From the NCBI RefSeq assembly GCF_051859025.1, contig NZ_JBHYGL010000008.1, positions 62,001-126,000 of the forward strand: a stretch of DNA of 64,000 nt. The letters run 5' to 3'. The notes beneath the pieces are model-generated. The model worked only from the letters and a program-made list of their open reading frames with translations. It was not told the origin of the DNA and did not search any database. The position numbers were made by a program, and so were the translations under genes. Shown in pieces: positions 14,817 to 23,138 of the stretch (the stretch's first letter is position 1; the number at the start of each line of letters is the position of its first letter). This DNA comes from Falsiroseomonas sp051859025. Lineage in GTDB: Bacteria; Pseudomonadota; Alphaproteobacteria; Acetobacterales; Acetobacteraceae.

Positions 14817-16300
14817 CGCGCCGCGACCTGCACGGGCCGCACGGCGGCCATGGCACGGGCATAGGCCGCGTCGAGTTCGTAGATATCCGGCCTGATCCGC
14901 ACGCGACCCCCCGCTTCCACCGTCACGGTGTCATAGCGCAGGAGCAGCGGAAGTTGCCGGCGGAGCGACACGGCGCTGGTGGTCCGCGCCTCGATCGCCC
15001 GCAGCGCGCGCGGCAGGTCCCAGCCCGGCATCCCCTCCAGCAGCAGCGCCATCAGGTCATTCGGCCGGTCCAGCCTGATGCAGCCGGAGGAGAAGGCCCG
15101 GTCCGGCCGCCGGAACAGATGCCGGTCGGGCGTATCGTGAAGGTAGATGTCGTCATTGTTCGGCATGATGAACTTGATGCGCCCCAGCGCCGAGAAATCC
15201 CCCGCATCCTGCCGGATGAAGAAGGGGATGCGCTGCGGGTTGATGCTGGCCCAGTCGATGGTGCGCGGGTCGATCTCCTGCCGCTGCCCGTCCACCATGC
15301 CAAAAACGCGAAAACCCTTGTCGATCATCGCCTGGGGGTCGCGGCGGAAGCGCGGCAGCAGATCCTCCCGCGCGTTGCGTTCGGGCACGCCCCAGGGCGG
15401 GTTGAACTGCAGCGCCGTCATCCGCACGCGCAGCATCGGCGTGGCGCGGTCCCGCCGCCCGACGATGACGGCCATCGTCAGCAGGTCGCGTCCTTCCTCC
15501 ACCACGCGCAGCGTATAGTCGGGCACGTTCACGTCGATCCGGCGCTCCGACGGCTCCGGCATCCGCGCGCGGGCCATGTCCATGGCGACGCGAACCTGGT
15601 CCACCCGCGCGGCGAGCGGCCGGTTCAGCAGCCCGATCGAGATGCGGCCAACGCGCCCATCCACTTCCAGCCCCTGCGCCGCCTGCCAGCGCCGCACCGC
15701 TGCTTCCAGCACACTGTCATAGCGCGCGCCGGCATCGGGGGCGGCGGCCAGCACCGGGTCCTCCACCGAAAGCCGGGCCCGCAGCGCCGGGATGCGGACG
15801 GCATCGACGCTGCCGGGATCGATCGTCGTGTCGCCCGGGATGATGGCGCCCTGGCCGCGGCGCGCGATCTGCTTCTGCGCCAGCAATTCCGCCTTCAGCG
15901 CCGCGGCGCCGGGCGGCAGCAGCGCGGCGCGGTCGATCAGCGCGGCCGGATCGGGCGTCGCCGCCAGTTCCGCCAGCCAGCGATCCATGCCCACCGCCGC
16001 CAGGTCACGCCGCAGATCGGGCCGGCCCGGCAATTCCCGCACCCGCCCGCCCAGAAGGTCCATCAGGGCCAGGGACGCCGCCCGGTGCAGCGCCAGGCGG
16101 TAGGACGCCACATCCACCGCCGCCAGGGCGGTATCGGGGATGCCGTAGTGCCGCGGGTCCAGCCCATCCTCATCCAGCCGCAGCAGCCGTTCCACCAGGC
16201 GCAGCGTGGCGCTGGTGCTCTCGGGGGTCTGTGCCGCGGCAAACGGCACCCCGGCCAGGGACAGGGCGGCGGCAAGCAGGGGACGACGGGCCGTGTTCAT
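14813..16300 (-). CDS. Murein L,D-transpeptidase (YcbB/LdtD-like)
   Basis: A 495-residue periplasmic enzyme that makes 3-3 peptidoglycan cross-links. It has an N-terminal signal peptide (MNTARRPLLAAALSLAGVPFAAAQ), a scaffold region, a peptidoglycan-binding segment (VLEAAVRRWQAAQGLEVDGR, around residues 190-230) and a C-terminal YkuD domain with the catalytic His and Cys in HLFRRPDRAFSSGCIRL. ATG at 16300 gives a clean signal peptide; the only upstream alternative is TTG at 16324. It is first in an operon with the DUF882 hydrolase. Confidence 0.92.
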   Translation of the reverse strand: MNTARRPLLAAALSLAGVPFAAAQTPESTSATLRLVERLLRLDEDGLDPRHYGIPDTALAAVDVASYRLALHRAASLALMDLLGGRVRELPGRPDLRRDLAAVGMDRWLAELAATPDPAALIDRAALLPPGAAALKAELLAQKQIARRGQGAIIPGDTTIDPGSVDAVRIPALRARLSVEDPVLAAAPDAGARYDSVLEAAVRRWQAAQGLEVDGRVGRISIGLLNRPLAARVDQVRVAMDMARARMPEPSERRIDVNVPDYTLRVVEEGRDLLTMAVIVGRRDRATPMLRVRMTALQFNPPWGVPERNAREDLLPRFRRDPQAMIDKGFRVFGMVDGQRQEIDPRTIDWASINPQRIPFFIRQDAGDFSALGRIKFIMPNNDDIYLHDTPDRHLFRRPDRAFSSGCIRLDRPNDLMALLLEGMPGWDLPRALRAIEARTTSAVSLRRQLPLLLRYDTVTVEAGGRVRIRPDIYELDAAYARAMAAVRPVQVAAR

Positions 16301-16357
16301 GCGCCAGGAATACCGAAGCGCCAAACCCGTTGCAAATCCTGCGATACGCCGCTCTCC

Positions 16358-16666
16358 TCAGGCCAGCAGGCTGTACAGCAGCAAGGCCACCACCGCCGCC
16401 CCCAGGACGAACAGCACCGCCCCCTTGGCCGCGGTCCAGCCATCGCCGCCGGTGCCGCTTTCCTCCGGGTGGGAATTGGGCCGCATGATCTTGTGGTCCC
16501 CCTCCACCGCGAAGGGATCGTGCCGGGCCGCCGCGCCCTCGGGCAGCGAATGCGGCAGCACATGGTGCGCGGGCCCCCGGGAAGTCCCCCGGGAAGTCCC
16601 CCGGGAAGTCCCCTGGGAACTCCCCTGGCTCGGGCTCGGCGCATGGGGCGGAGTCTCGTTCGGCAT
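16358..16666 (-). CDS. Small C-tail-anchored membrane protein, paralogue of the gene at 16704-16943
   Basis: A 102-residue protein with a low-complexity N-terminus (GSSQGTSRGTSRG repeats), a conserved core RHDPFAVEG, MRPNSHPEES, and one C-terminal transmembrane helix (GAVLFVLGAAVVALLLYSLLA). The core and helix recur in the next gene (DPFA, MRPN, PEE, KA, C-terminal helix). The nearest upstream gene in the same direction is that paralogue, 37 bases away. Function unknown. Confidence 0.7.
   Translation of the reverse strand: MPNETPPHAPSPSQGSSQGTSRGTSRGTSRGPAHHVLPHSLPEGAAARHDPFAVEGDHKIMRPNSHPEESGTGGDGWTAAKGAVLFVLGAAVVALLLYSLLA
16575..16630. repeat. 12-bp tandem repeat inside the small membrane protein gene
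   Basis: Units of CCCGGGAAGTCC recur four to five times with drift in the last copies. They keep the reading frame and encode the Gly-Thr-Ser-Arg repeats. Confidence 0.8.
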
Positions 16667-16703
16667 GGCAGCCTCCCCGACAGTGCCGGGGCAGTCTATG
16701 CCG

Positions 16704-16943
16704 CTACGCGGATCGCGCCAGCAGCCATCCCATCACGAGGATCACCCCGGCCGCGATCAGCAGCGCCTTGGCCAGGCCCCATAACTCGGACCGGTTGCCG
16801 CCCCCCTCATCCTCCTCCGGCAAATAGTTCGGCCGCATCGGCAGCGCGCCATGCGCGAAGGGATCGGCCCGCCCACGACGCTGCGTGGCCAGGTTGGCTG
16901 GCGCCTCGACGGCGGGCGGGGCTTCGGTTCGCTGGTCTGCCAT
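16704..16943 (-). CDS. Small C-tail-anchored membrane protein, paralogue of the gene at 16358-16666
   Basis: A 79-residue protein with an Ala/Pro-rich start, the conserved core RADPFAHGALPMRPNYLPEE, a short charged stretch and one C-terminal transmembrane helix (LLIAAGVILVMGWLLARS). The frame continues upstream to 17279 but reads into the opposite gene; ATG at 16943 is the plausible start. It is paralogous to the downstream gene. No function is assigned; the arrangement suggests a cytoplasmic or periplasmic tail held at the inner membrane. Confidence 0.65.
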   Translation of the reverse strand: MADQRTEAPPAVEAPANLATQRRGRADPFAHGALPMRPNYLPEEDEGGGNRSELWGLAKALLIAAGVILVMGWLLARSA

Positions 16944-17136
16944 GGGGGGACCTGTCCAGATCAACGCAGAATTCATATCGCTTGTGTCAGTCCGATGCAA
17001 TCGTATCGATTTCAAGATAACGCCCCGCCAGCCCCCCCAGCCCCTCCACCCGGCCCACCCCGTTGACGCGCCGCCCCGTTGACGTGTCAGCCGGGCCGGT
17101 CCACCCCTTTCGCCCTCTCGGGGGAGAAACGCGACC

Positions 17137-18225
17137 ATGCGCGCGACAGCAGACAGCGTGAGGGCACAGATCCTCGCCATCCTCACGGCCTGGGGCATGC
17201 CCCGGGACCTGGCCGAGGAAACCGCCACCGTCATGCTGGACACGGACCTCATGGGCGTGGACAGCCACGGCATCGGCATGTTGGCGAGCTATGAGGGCAT
17301 GCGCCGCGCCGGCCAGGTGAAGCTGGACGCCCGCCCCACCGTGCTGCGGGAAGGCGGGCCGGTGGCGCTGGTCGATGGCGGCGCCGGCCTCGGCCACCCC
17401 GCCGCCGCCTTCGCCATGCGCCTGGCCGTGAAGAAGGCGAAGGAGGTCGGCGTCGGCGCCGTCGCCGTCGTCAACTCCCACCATTTCGGCGCCGCCGGCT
17501 GGTATGTCCGCCAGGCCGCGGCGGAGGGCTGCGTCGCCCTCGTCACCAGCGGCACCCGGACGCTGGCCATGGTGCCGACGCGCGGCGCCGTGCCCGTGCT
17601 CGGCACCAACCCCATCGCCTTCGCCGCCCCCGGCCGCCGCCAGTCCCCCGTGGTGCTCGACATGGCCACCACCACGGCCGCCGCCAACAAGGTTCGCGCC
17701 AAGGCGCTGCGCGGCAAGCCGATCCCGGAGGGCTGGGTGATGGATGGCGCGGGCAATCCCGTCACCGATGGCGCCGCCGCCGTCGCCCAGGTCTTCGACA
17801 AGCCCGAAGGCGGCCTCTCCCCGGTCGGCGGCACGCCCGACATGGCCAGCCACAAGGGCTACGGCCTCGGCATGATGGCGCATATCCTCGGCGCCACGCT
17901 GTCCGGCGCCTCCTTCTCCCCCATCCGGAACCGCACCCAGCGGCCGGAGGACCCCGACAATATCGGCCACTTCATGCTGGCCATCGACCCCACCGCCTTC
18001 CGCATGCCCGGCGCCTTCGAACACGACCTCGACGACATGGTGGAGGTGCTGCGCGCGACGCCCCCCGCCGACCCCGCCCTTCCCGTCCTCATCCCCGGCG
18101 ATCCCGAGAATGCGGAACGCGAGGCCCGCCTGGCCGATGGCATCCCCATTCCCCCTGCCCTGGATCGCCAGATCCGCGACATCGCGCTGCGCGCCAATGT
18201 CGGCTACCTGCTCGAACAAGCCTGA
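17137..18225 (+). CDS. Malate/L-lactate dehydrogenase family (Ldh_2) oxidoreductase
   Basis: A 362-residue NAD(P)-dependent 2-hydroxyacid dehydrogenase of the type 2 malate/lactate family (YlbC/ComC/MdhG-like fold). Signatures are the N-terminal DSHGIGM with the catalytic-site histidine, NSHHFGAAGWYVRQA, GTNPIAFAAP and SHKGYGLGMM. The family acts on malate, sulpholactate, ureidoglycolate and similar hydroxyacids, so the exact substrate is open. It is followed after 14 bases by an ICL/PEP-mutase enzyme and then a haloacid dehalogenase. This suggests one operon that degrades a 2-hydroxy or 2-halo acid. Confidence 0.9.
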   Translation: MRATADSVRAQILAILTAWGMPRDLAEETATVMLDTDLMGVDSHGIGMLASYEGMRRAGQVKLDARPTVLREGGPVALVDGGAGLGHPAAAFAMRLAVKKAKEVGVGAVAVVNSHHFGAAGWYVRQAAAEGCVALVTSGTRTLAMVPTRGAVPVLGTNPIAFAAPGRRQSPVVLDMATTTAAANKVRAKALRGKPIPEGWVMDGAGNPVTDGAAAVAQVFDKPEGGLSPVGGTPDMASHKGYGLGMMAHILGATLSGASFSPIRNRTQRPEDPDNIGHFMLAIDPTAFRMPGAFEHDLDDMVEVLRATPPADPALPVLIPGDPENAEREARLADGIPIPPALDRQIRDIALRANVGYLLEQA

Positions 18226-18239
18226 AGGAAACCCAGACC

Positions 18240-19139
18240 ATGCCGCATCCCAGCCTGCGCCAGGCGCTGAAGAACGACGAATTCATCCTCGCCCCCGGCG
18301 TCTTCGACATGATCTCCGCCAAGGTCGCGGACGGCATGGGGTTCAAGGCGCTCTACGCCACCGGCTTCGGCGTCACGGCCTCCCATCTCGGCCTGGCCGA
18401 TGCGGGCATCGCCACCTACACCGACATGGTCAGCCGCATGGGCACCATCGCCAAGGGCTGCAAGACGCCGGTGATCTCCGACGCCGACACCGGCTATGGC
18501 GGGCTGCTCAATGTCCGCCACACCGTCCGCGGCTATGAGGATGCGGGCGTCACCGCCATCCAGCTGGAAGACCAGGAAGTCCCCAAGAAGTGCGGCCACA
18601 CGCCGGGCCGCAAGGTGATCCCGGCGGAGGAGATGGCCCTCAAGATCCGCGTCGCCGCGGAGGCCCGCCAGAGCGAGGATTTCCTCATCATCGCCCGCAC
18701 CGATTCCCGCACCGCCCTCGGCCTGGATGAGGCGATCCGCCGCGGCCTGATGTATGCCGAGGCCGGCGCCGACGTGATCTTCATCGAAAGCCCGGAGAGC
18801 GAGGCCGAGATGGCCGAGGTCGGCCGCCACATCAAGAAGCCGCTTTTCGCCAACATGGTCGAGGGCGGCCGCACCCCCATCGTGCCGGCGGACCGCCTGC
18901 ATGCCATGGGCTACCGCATCGCCATCTACCCGGCGGTCGGTTTCCTGACGATCGCCGGCGCCCTGGAACGCGCCTATGGCCAGCTCAAGGCCGATGGCCA
19001 TTCCAACAACATGACCGTCAACGCCGACTACAGCTTTGCGAAGATGTGCGAGCTGATGGGTTTTCCCGACGTTTGGGAATTCGACCGGAAGTGGGCGGAA
19101 GCCGCCGGCAACCTGCCGCCCGCCAAGGCCGCGGAATGA
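18240..19139 (+). CDS. Isocitrate lyase/PEP mutase superfamily enzyme
   Basis: A 299-residue TIM-barrel enzyme with the metal-binding segment SDADTGYGG and the catalytic loop motif KKCGH (residues about 118-122), which marks a C-C or C-P lyase of the methylisocitrate lyase/dimethylmalate lyase group. The substrate is probably a substituted malate, inferred from the malate/lactate-type dehydrogenase just upstream. Oxaloacetate decarboxylase activity is also possible in this superfamily. The stop overlaps the start of the dehalogenase by 4 bp. Confidence 0.9.
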   Translation: MPHPSLRQALKNDEFILAPGVFDMISAKVADGMGFKALYATGFGVTASHLGLADAGIATYTDMVSRMGTIAKGCKTPVISDADTGYGGLLNVRHTVRGYEDAGVTAIQLEDQEVPKKCGHTPGRKVIPAEEMALKIRVAAEARQSEDFLIIARTDSRTALGLDEAIRRGLMYAEAGADVIFIESPESEAEMAEVGRHIKKPLFANMVEGGRTPIVPADRLHAMGYRIAIYPAVGFLTIAGALERAYGQLKADGHSNNMTVNADYSFAKMCELMGFPDVWEFDRKWAEAAGNLPPAKAAE

Positions 19140-19864
19140 GCGGCATCGCCGGCGTGAAGGCGCTGGTCTTCGACGTCTTCGGCACCGTCGTCGACTGGCG
19201 CAGCGGCATCGCGAGGGAGGCCGCGCCCTTCCTCGCGAGGCACGGAATTGCCGTCGATCCCGCCGCCTTCGCCGATGCCTGGCGCCGACGCTACCAGCCG
19301 GGGATGGAGGCGGTGCGCAGCGGCGCCCGCCCCTTCACGCGGCTCGATGTGCTGCACCGCGAAAATCTGGAACTCGTCCTGCGCGACCACGGCCTCGACC
19401 CCGCCACGGTCCCCGAAGCCGAACTGGACCACCTGAATCGCGCCTGGCACCGCCTGGACCCTTGGCCAGACAGCGTCGCAGGCCTCACCCGCCTCAAGAC
19501 CCGCTACATCATCGCCCCGCTATCCAACGGCAACATCGCGCTGCTGCTGAACATGGCCAAGCGCGCCGGCCTGCCCTGGGACGCGATCCTCGGCGCGGAA
19601 GTCGCCCAGGCCTACAAGCCCAGCCCCGCCGCCTACCTCAACACCGCCGCCGTGCTGGGATTGCGGCCGGAACAGGTGATGCTCTGCGCCGCCCATAACG
19701 GCGACCTGGCCGCGGCCCGCAGCACCGGCTTCCGCACGGGGTTCATCCCCCGGCCGCTGGAACACGGGGCGGGCCAGACGAAGGATCTGGCGCCGGCGCA
19801 GGATTGGGACGTGGTGGCGCCGGATTTCGGGGCGCTGGCGGATGCGATGGGGTGCCCGGGCTGA
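19136..19864 (+). CDS. Haloacid dehalogenase type II (L-2-haloacid dehalogenase family)
   Basis: A 242-residue HAD hydrolase. The nucleophile Asp13 sits in VFDVFGTVVDWR, Ser in APLSNGN, Lys in AYKPSPAAY, and the last motif AAHNGDLAAA is the form typical of type II haloacid dehalogenases. These enzymes hydrolyse L-2-haloacids to D-2-hydroxyacids. Third gene of the operon, overlapping its upstream neighbour by 4 bp (ATGA). Whether it truly dehalogenates or acts on a phosphate ester is not decided by the sequence. Confidence 0.9.
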   Translation: MSGIAGVKALVFDVFGTVVDWRSGIAREAAPFLARHGIAVDPAAFADAWRRRYQPGMEAVRSGARPFTRLDVLHRENLELVLRDHGLDPATVPEAELDHLNRAWHRLDPWPDSVAGLTRLKTRYIIAPLSNGNIALLLNMAKRAGLPWDAILGAEVAQAYKPSPAAYLNTAAVLGLRPEQVMLCAAHNGDLAAARSTGFRTGFIPRPLEHGAGQTKDLAPAQDWDVVAPDFGALADAMGCPG

Positions 19865-19980
19865 GGGGCTGGCGCTGAACGGCCACGAAAGGACCAATGG
19901 CGCCCGCGGGGCACATCCAGCCATCGCTTGTGTGCAGCGCGGCAGAAGGTCAGAACGAGTGCGATCCGGGTGAGGACCTG

Positions 19981-20358
19981 ATGAACGCACTGATGGACGT
20001 CTTCTACTACGTCGCGCTCGCGATAGGCGTCCTCGCCGTTGCCGCCGTCGTCGTGCTGTACAGTTGGATTCAATTTCCGGGCGGTTTTCTTGACCGCGGG
20101 CGCGCAAGAATCGACGAGCATCTCCGGCAAGGAACGCCACACCCTCATGTCGGGAAGCTGGCCCGCGTGCAGGAGGTGATCGATCCCGGCCATTTGTGGG
20201 TGGAGCTCGGAGGCGAGGTCTGGCCCGCCAAGCTCCCGCCCTTCACGCCCACACCGCCCAACGGCGAAACGGTGCGCGTCATCAAGGTGGTGTCGAAGGT
20301 GCTGATCGTGCGGCCCGATCTGCCAGAAGCGCCAGCCGAGCCGGGTGCATCACCCTGA
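19981..20358 (+). CDS. Small NfeD-like membrane protein
   Basis: A 125-residue protein with one N-terminal transmembrane helix (YYVALAIGVLAVAAVVVLYS) and a C-terminal beta-rich region (GKLARVQEVI, HLWVELGGEVWPAKLP, VRVIKVVSKVLIVRPD) that resembles the OB-fold domain of NfeD proteins. The match is by pattern and moderate. The frame is open to an ATG at 19897, but 19981 has GTGAGGA at good distance and starts the hydrophobic helix cleanly. No partner such as a stomatin gene is adjacent. Confidence 0.6.
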   Translation: MNALMDVFYYVALAIGVLAVAAVVVLYSWIQFPGGFLDRGRARIDEHLRQGTPHPHVGKLARVQEVIDPGHLWVELGGEVWPAKLPPFTPTPPNGETVRVIKVVSKVLIVRPDLPEAPAEPGASP

Positions 20359-20491
20359 AGGCGCCCTTGCCACGCGCCAGGTTGCCCGCATGGCCCCGCT
20401 GAACGCCGCGACAGCACCAGGATCGCCCCTCGCTTGCCCCCTCCCCCCACCTCCGCGACACTCCCCTCCCCCGCCGTCCCACTGGATCCCC

Positions 20492-21682
20492 ATGTCCTTC
20501 CCGCATGACGACAAGCCCTGGGCCGCCACCGCGGAATTCCTCCGCTCCCGCCTCGCCGCCCCCGATCGCGTCCTGGCGCCGGATCCCTTCCGCTTCGTCA
20601 TCCCCCGCGCCCAGCGCTATGCGGAGGCCGAGGGCGCGGAGCCCCGGGCCTTCGCCTGGATCGTCGTCCACAAGGGCCAGCTCGCGGACATTCCCCGCGG
20701 CTTCCTGACGGCGCTCACCACCGCCGCGCGGCCGATCTTCGCGAATGAGGTCTTCGTCGTCTTCGCCACCGCCCCCCTGCCCGGCGACGCCGACCTGAAC
20801 GAGACCCCCCATGTCCGCGCCTTCCACGCCAACCGGGACGCCCTGCCGCCGGAACCGCCCCGCCCGGCGGCGGCCCGGAGGCCCGACCACATCGCGCCGC
20901 CCCCCGCCCTCGCCGCCGCCCTCGCCACCGCCATCCCGGCCCTCCGCCCGGCCCGCGGCTTCTCCAAAGCGGAGCAGCGGGACGCGCCCCCCCGCCCCTG
21001 GCTCGCCCCCGGAGGCGTGCCCGGCGTGGCGCGGGAACGCGCCTTCCAGGATGAGACGGATCGCCTGATCGCCGACTATTTGGCCCCCAGCGCCGGGTTG
21101 GCGGTGCTCGATATCGGCTGCGGCGCCGGGCGGCTCGGCGCGCTGCTGCCGGGTGCGGCGCTGGTGGCCGGCATCGACATCGCGGACAGCGCCCTGGCCC
21201 GCGCCTTGCCGCGCCACCCCGCGCCATCCCCCTTCGCCTTCGCCCGCATGGATGCCGCACGCCTCGGCTTCGCGGAGGCCAGCTTCGACGCCGCCCTGAT
21301 GATCGACACCATCGATTCCCTGGCCGACCCGGCGGCCGCGCTGGCGGAGGCCGCGCGCGTGCTGGCCCGCGGCGGGCGCCTGATGGTGACGGCGCACAAC
21401 AAGGAAAGCCTGCCGCTGCGCGCCCTGCGGCGGCTGGACCTGCCCATCCCCGGGCGGGGCTTCGGCGTGCAGGAACTCACCGGGATGCTGCGCGCCGTGG
21501 GGCTGACCGTGACGCGCAGCGACGGGCTGTTCCTCTCCCCCGGCTGGGCCCTGCCCGGCGCCTCCGCCGCCCTGGCGCCGCTGGAGGAAGACCCCGAATT
21601 CGTGGAGGCCGCCCGCATCCTCGGCCGCCGCGCCGGGCCGGACTACGCCCTGGCCTTCGCCCTGCTGGCGCGGAAGGGGTAG
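20492..21682 (+). CDS. SAM-dependent methyltransferase (class I) with an unknown N-terminal domain
   Basis: A 396-residue cytosolic protein. Residues about 205-300 form a Rossmann methyltransferase domain: VLDIGCGAGRLGALLPG binds SAM, followed by GIDIADSAL, a DAALMIDTIDSL motif and LARGGRLMVTAHN. The first 130 residues form a separate, unrecognised domain (RAFAWIVVHKGQLADIPRGF), joined by a Pro/Ala-rich linker. The substrate is not predictable. The ATG at 20492 follows a C-rich stretch without a clear ribosome-binding site, so the start is uncertain. Confidence 0.8.
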   Translation: MSFPHDDKPWAATAEFLRSRLAAPDRVLAPDPFRFVIPRAQRYAEAEGAEPRAFAWIVVHKGQLADIPRGFLTALTTAARPIFANEVFVVFATAPLPGDADLNETPHVRAFHANRDALPPEPPRPAAARRPDHIAPPPALAAALATAIPALRPARGFSKAEQRDAPPRPWLAPGGVPGVARERAFQDETDRLIADYLAPSAGLAVLDIGCGAGRLGALLPGAALVAGIDIADSALARALPRHPAPSPFAFARMDAARLGFAEASFDAALMIDTIDSLADPAAALAEAARVLARGGRLMVTAHNKESLPLRALRRLDLPIPGRGFGVQELTGMLRAVGLTVTRSDGLFLSPGWALPGASAALAPLEEDPEFVEAARILGRRAGPDYALAFALLARKG

Positions 21683-21712
21683 GCGCAAGGGCTGAGACCA
21701 GCCCCGCCGACA

Positions 21713-22463
21713 TCAGGGGCCGGCCGCCCGGCGCCGCATCGTCATGAACACGCCCGCGCCCACCAGCACCGCGCCGGCCGCCCCCTGCCCCGCCGCGGCC
21801 AGCAGGTGGCGCCGGGCCGTCGCCTCCGGCGAGAGGGTGGAGATGGCGAAATAGCCGCTCTCCGGCGCCCGGACGGCAGCGGGGCCGGATGGGGCCGGCG
21901 TCAGGCTGCCCAGCACGAACAGGGGCGCGCCGGCGGGGATCACCTCCTCCGTATAGCGCCGCGTCTCAAGCCGCCCCTGGATGGCGACGGAGGCGATAGT
22001 CGCCAGCGCCTCCCCCATGCCGGCCGCGGGCGGCGGGCCATTGCTGGTCCAGCTTTCCGTCTCCGTCCCCGTCATGGTCGCGCCCGCCGGGTCGATGCTG
22101 GCCAGGCCGGTCGCGTCCCGCAGCAATATGTCCCTGAAGCTGGTCCCGCGCTCGATCTCCACCCAGCGCTCCTGGTCCTGCCCGGCCTGCTTGCGCAGGG
22201 CTTCCACCCGGAAGCTGAACCAGTGGCAGGGCCGGCCGGTCAGCGGCGCGGCCAGCGCACCCTCGGGCGGCACTTCCGCCTGGCCCCGCAGCGCCACCGC
22301 GCGGGCCCTGCCCGGCATGGGGGCCGGCGACCGGAACCAGCCGCGCGCCCCGCACCTGCTGGCACAGCCGCCAGGACCAGGCACCGAAGGCGGCCAGGAC
22401 CAGCCCGACCAGGGCCACCACGGCGCCAGCCCAGGCGGGCGCCTCGTCCAGCATGTCCAGCAT
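21713..22463 (-). pseudogene. GIDE-domain membrane protein with an apparent frameshift
   Basis: Two overlapping frames together encode one protein. From ATG 22463 the first frame gives a transmembrane helix (AVVALVGLVLAAFGAWSWR) and then LCQQVRGAR. At about 22340-22365 the homology moves to another frame that continues GWFRSPAPMPG, APLTGRPCHWFSFRVE and RYTEEVIPAGAPLFVLG, the pattern of the GIDE (E3 ligase-like) domain, and ends in a second transmembrane helix near the C-terminus. A real frameshift or an assembly error would explain this. In bacteria GIDE-domain membrane proteins have no proven role. Confidence 0.65.
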
Positions 22464-22632
22464 CGCCCGATCCCCGCACCCGGATCGATGCTGCGCCGCC
22501 ACGACAGGACCGTCCAGCCGAGGTCGCGCCCCTCGCCCGTGGAAATCCTTCGACACCCCGGTAGATTCGCGTTATGTTCCGTCCTGGCAGCGGCCGATCC
22601 ATGCCCGTCGCCGGCAGCGTCCCGAAGACCCG

Positions 22633-22757
22633 GACTAAATGCACTAAATGTCCTAAATGCGTTTTAGAATCCGCGGATTCATGAACGTTATCAAGCACAT
22701 CGCGGAATCCCTCAAAATTTGAGCGATTCTAAAATGCCCTAAATGCATTTAGTGACC
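22633..22757. repeat. AT-rich inverted repeat with short tandem CTAAATG units
   Basis: The stretch 22464-22763 between the VOC gene end and the GIDE gene start holds no gene. Its right half is strikingly AT-rich for this genome. It carries three tandem 9-base units beginning CTAAATG (22635-22661). Two roughly 30-base arms in inverted orientation (22642-22671 and 22725-22754) match at about 23-24 of 30 positions and flank a 53-base centre. It could be a small non-autonomous element, a protein-binding array or the remnant of an acquired segment. Confidence 0.6.
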
Positions 22758-22763
22758 TCAATG

Positions 22764-23138
22764 TCACACCCGGAGCTCCTCCGCGAAGGTGATCCGGTTG
22801 CCATCGGGATCGCGGAGCGAGAATTCCCGCAGCCCATAGTCGAAATCGGTCGGTGTCACCTCGATCGCCACGCCCCGCCCGGCGATCTCGGCATGCAGCG
22901 CATCCAGGCCGGACACCATCACATGCAGCTGCGCCTGGCCGAGCGCCGCCGGCGCGCGCGATGCCGGCATCAGGTTCAGCACCAGCGCCTCGCGCTCCAC
23001 CGCCGCGAAATGCGGTGGATCGCCGACGCGGAAACACTCGATGCAGCCCAGCTTCTCGACATAGAAGCCGATCGCCCGCGCGACATCGCCCACCACCAGA
23101 ACCGCGGAGAGTGTACGAAGCGCGGGCGCCGGGCTCAT
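22764..23138 (-). CDS. VOC superfamily (glyoxalase/bleomycin resistance) protein
   Basis: A 124-residue vicinal-oxygen-chelate protein with two beta-alpha-beta-beta-beta modules. Visible are the N-terminal VVGDVARAIGFYVEKLGC, a mid-segment QLHVMVSGLD and the C-terminal signature SLRDPDGNRITFAE with the conserved metal-ligand Glu. Such proteins are dioxygenases, lyases or binding proteins, so no reaction is assigned. ATG at 23138 overlaps the stop of the upstream Bug-receptor gene by 4 bp, which implies translational coupling. Confidence 0.85.
   Translation of the reverse strand: MSPAPALRTLSAVLVVGDVARAIGFYVEKLGCIECFRVGDPPHFAAVEREALVLNLMPASRAPAALGQAQLHVMVSGLDALHAEIAGRGVAIEVTPTDFDYGLREFSLRDPDGNRITFAEELRV

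Noticed and set aside
22633..22757. Integron attC site
   Set aside because: No R'/R'' core pairs (GTTRRRY with its partner) with the right spacing were found and there is no integrase.
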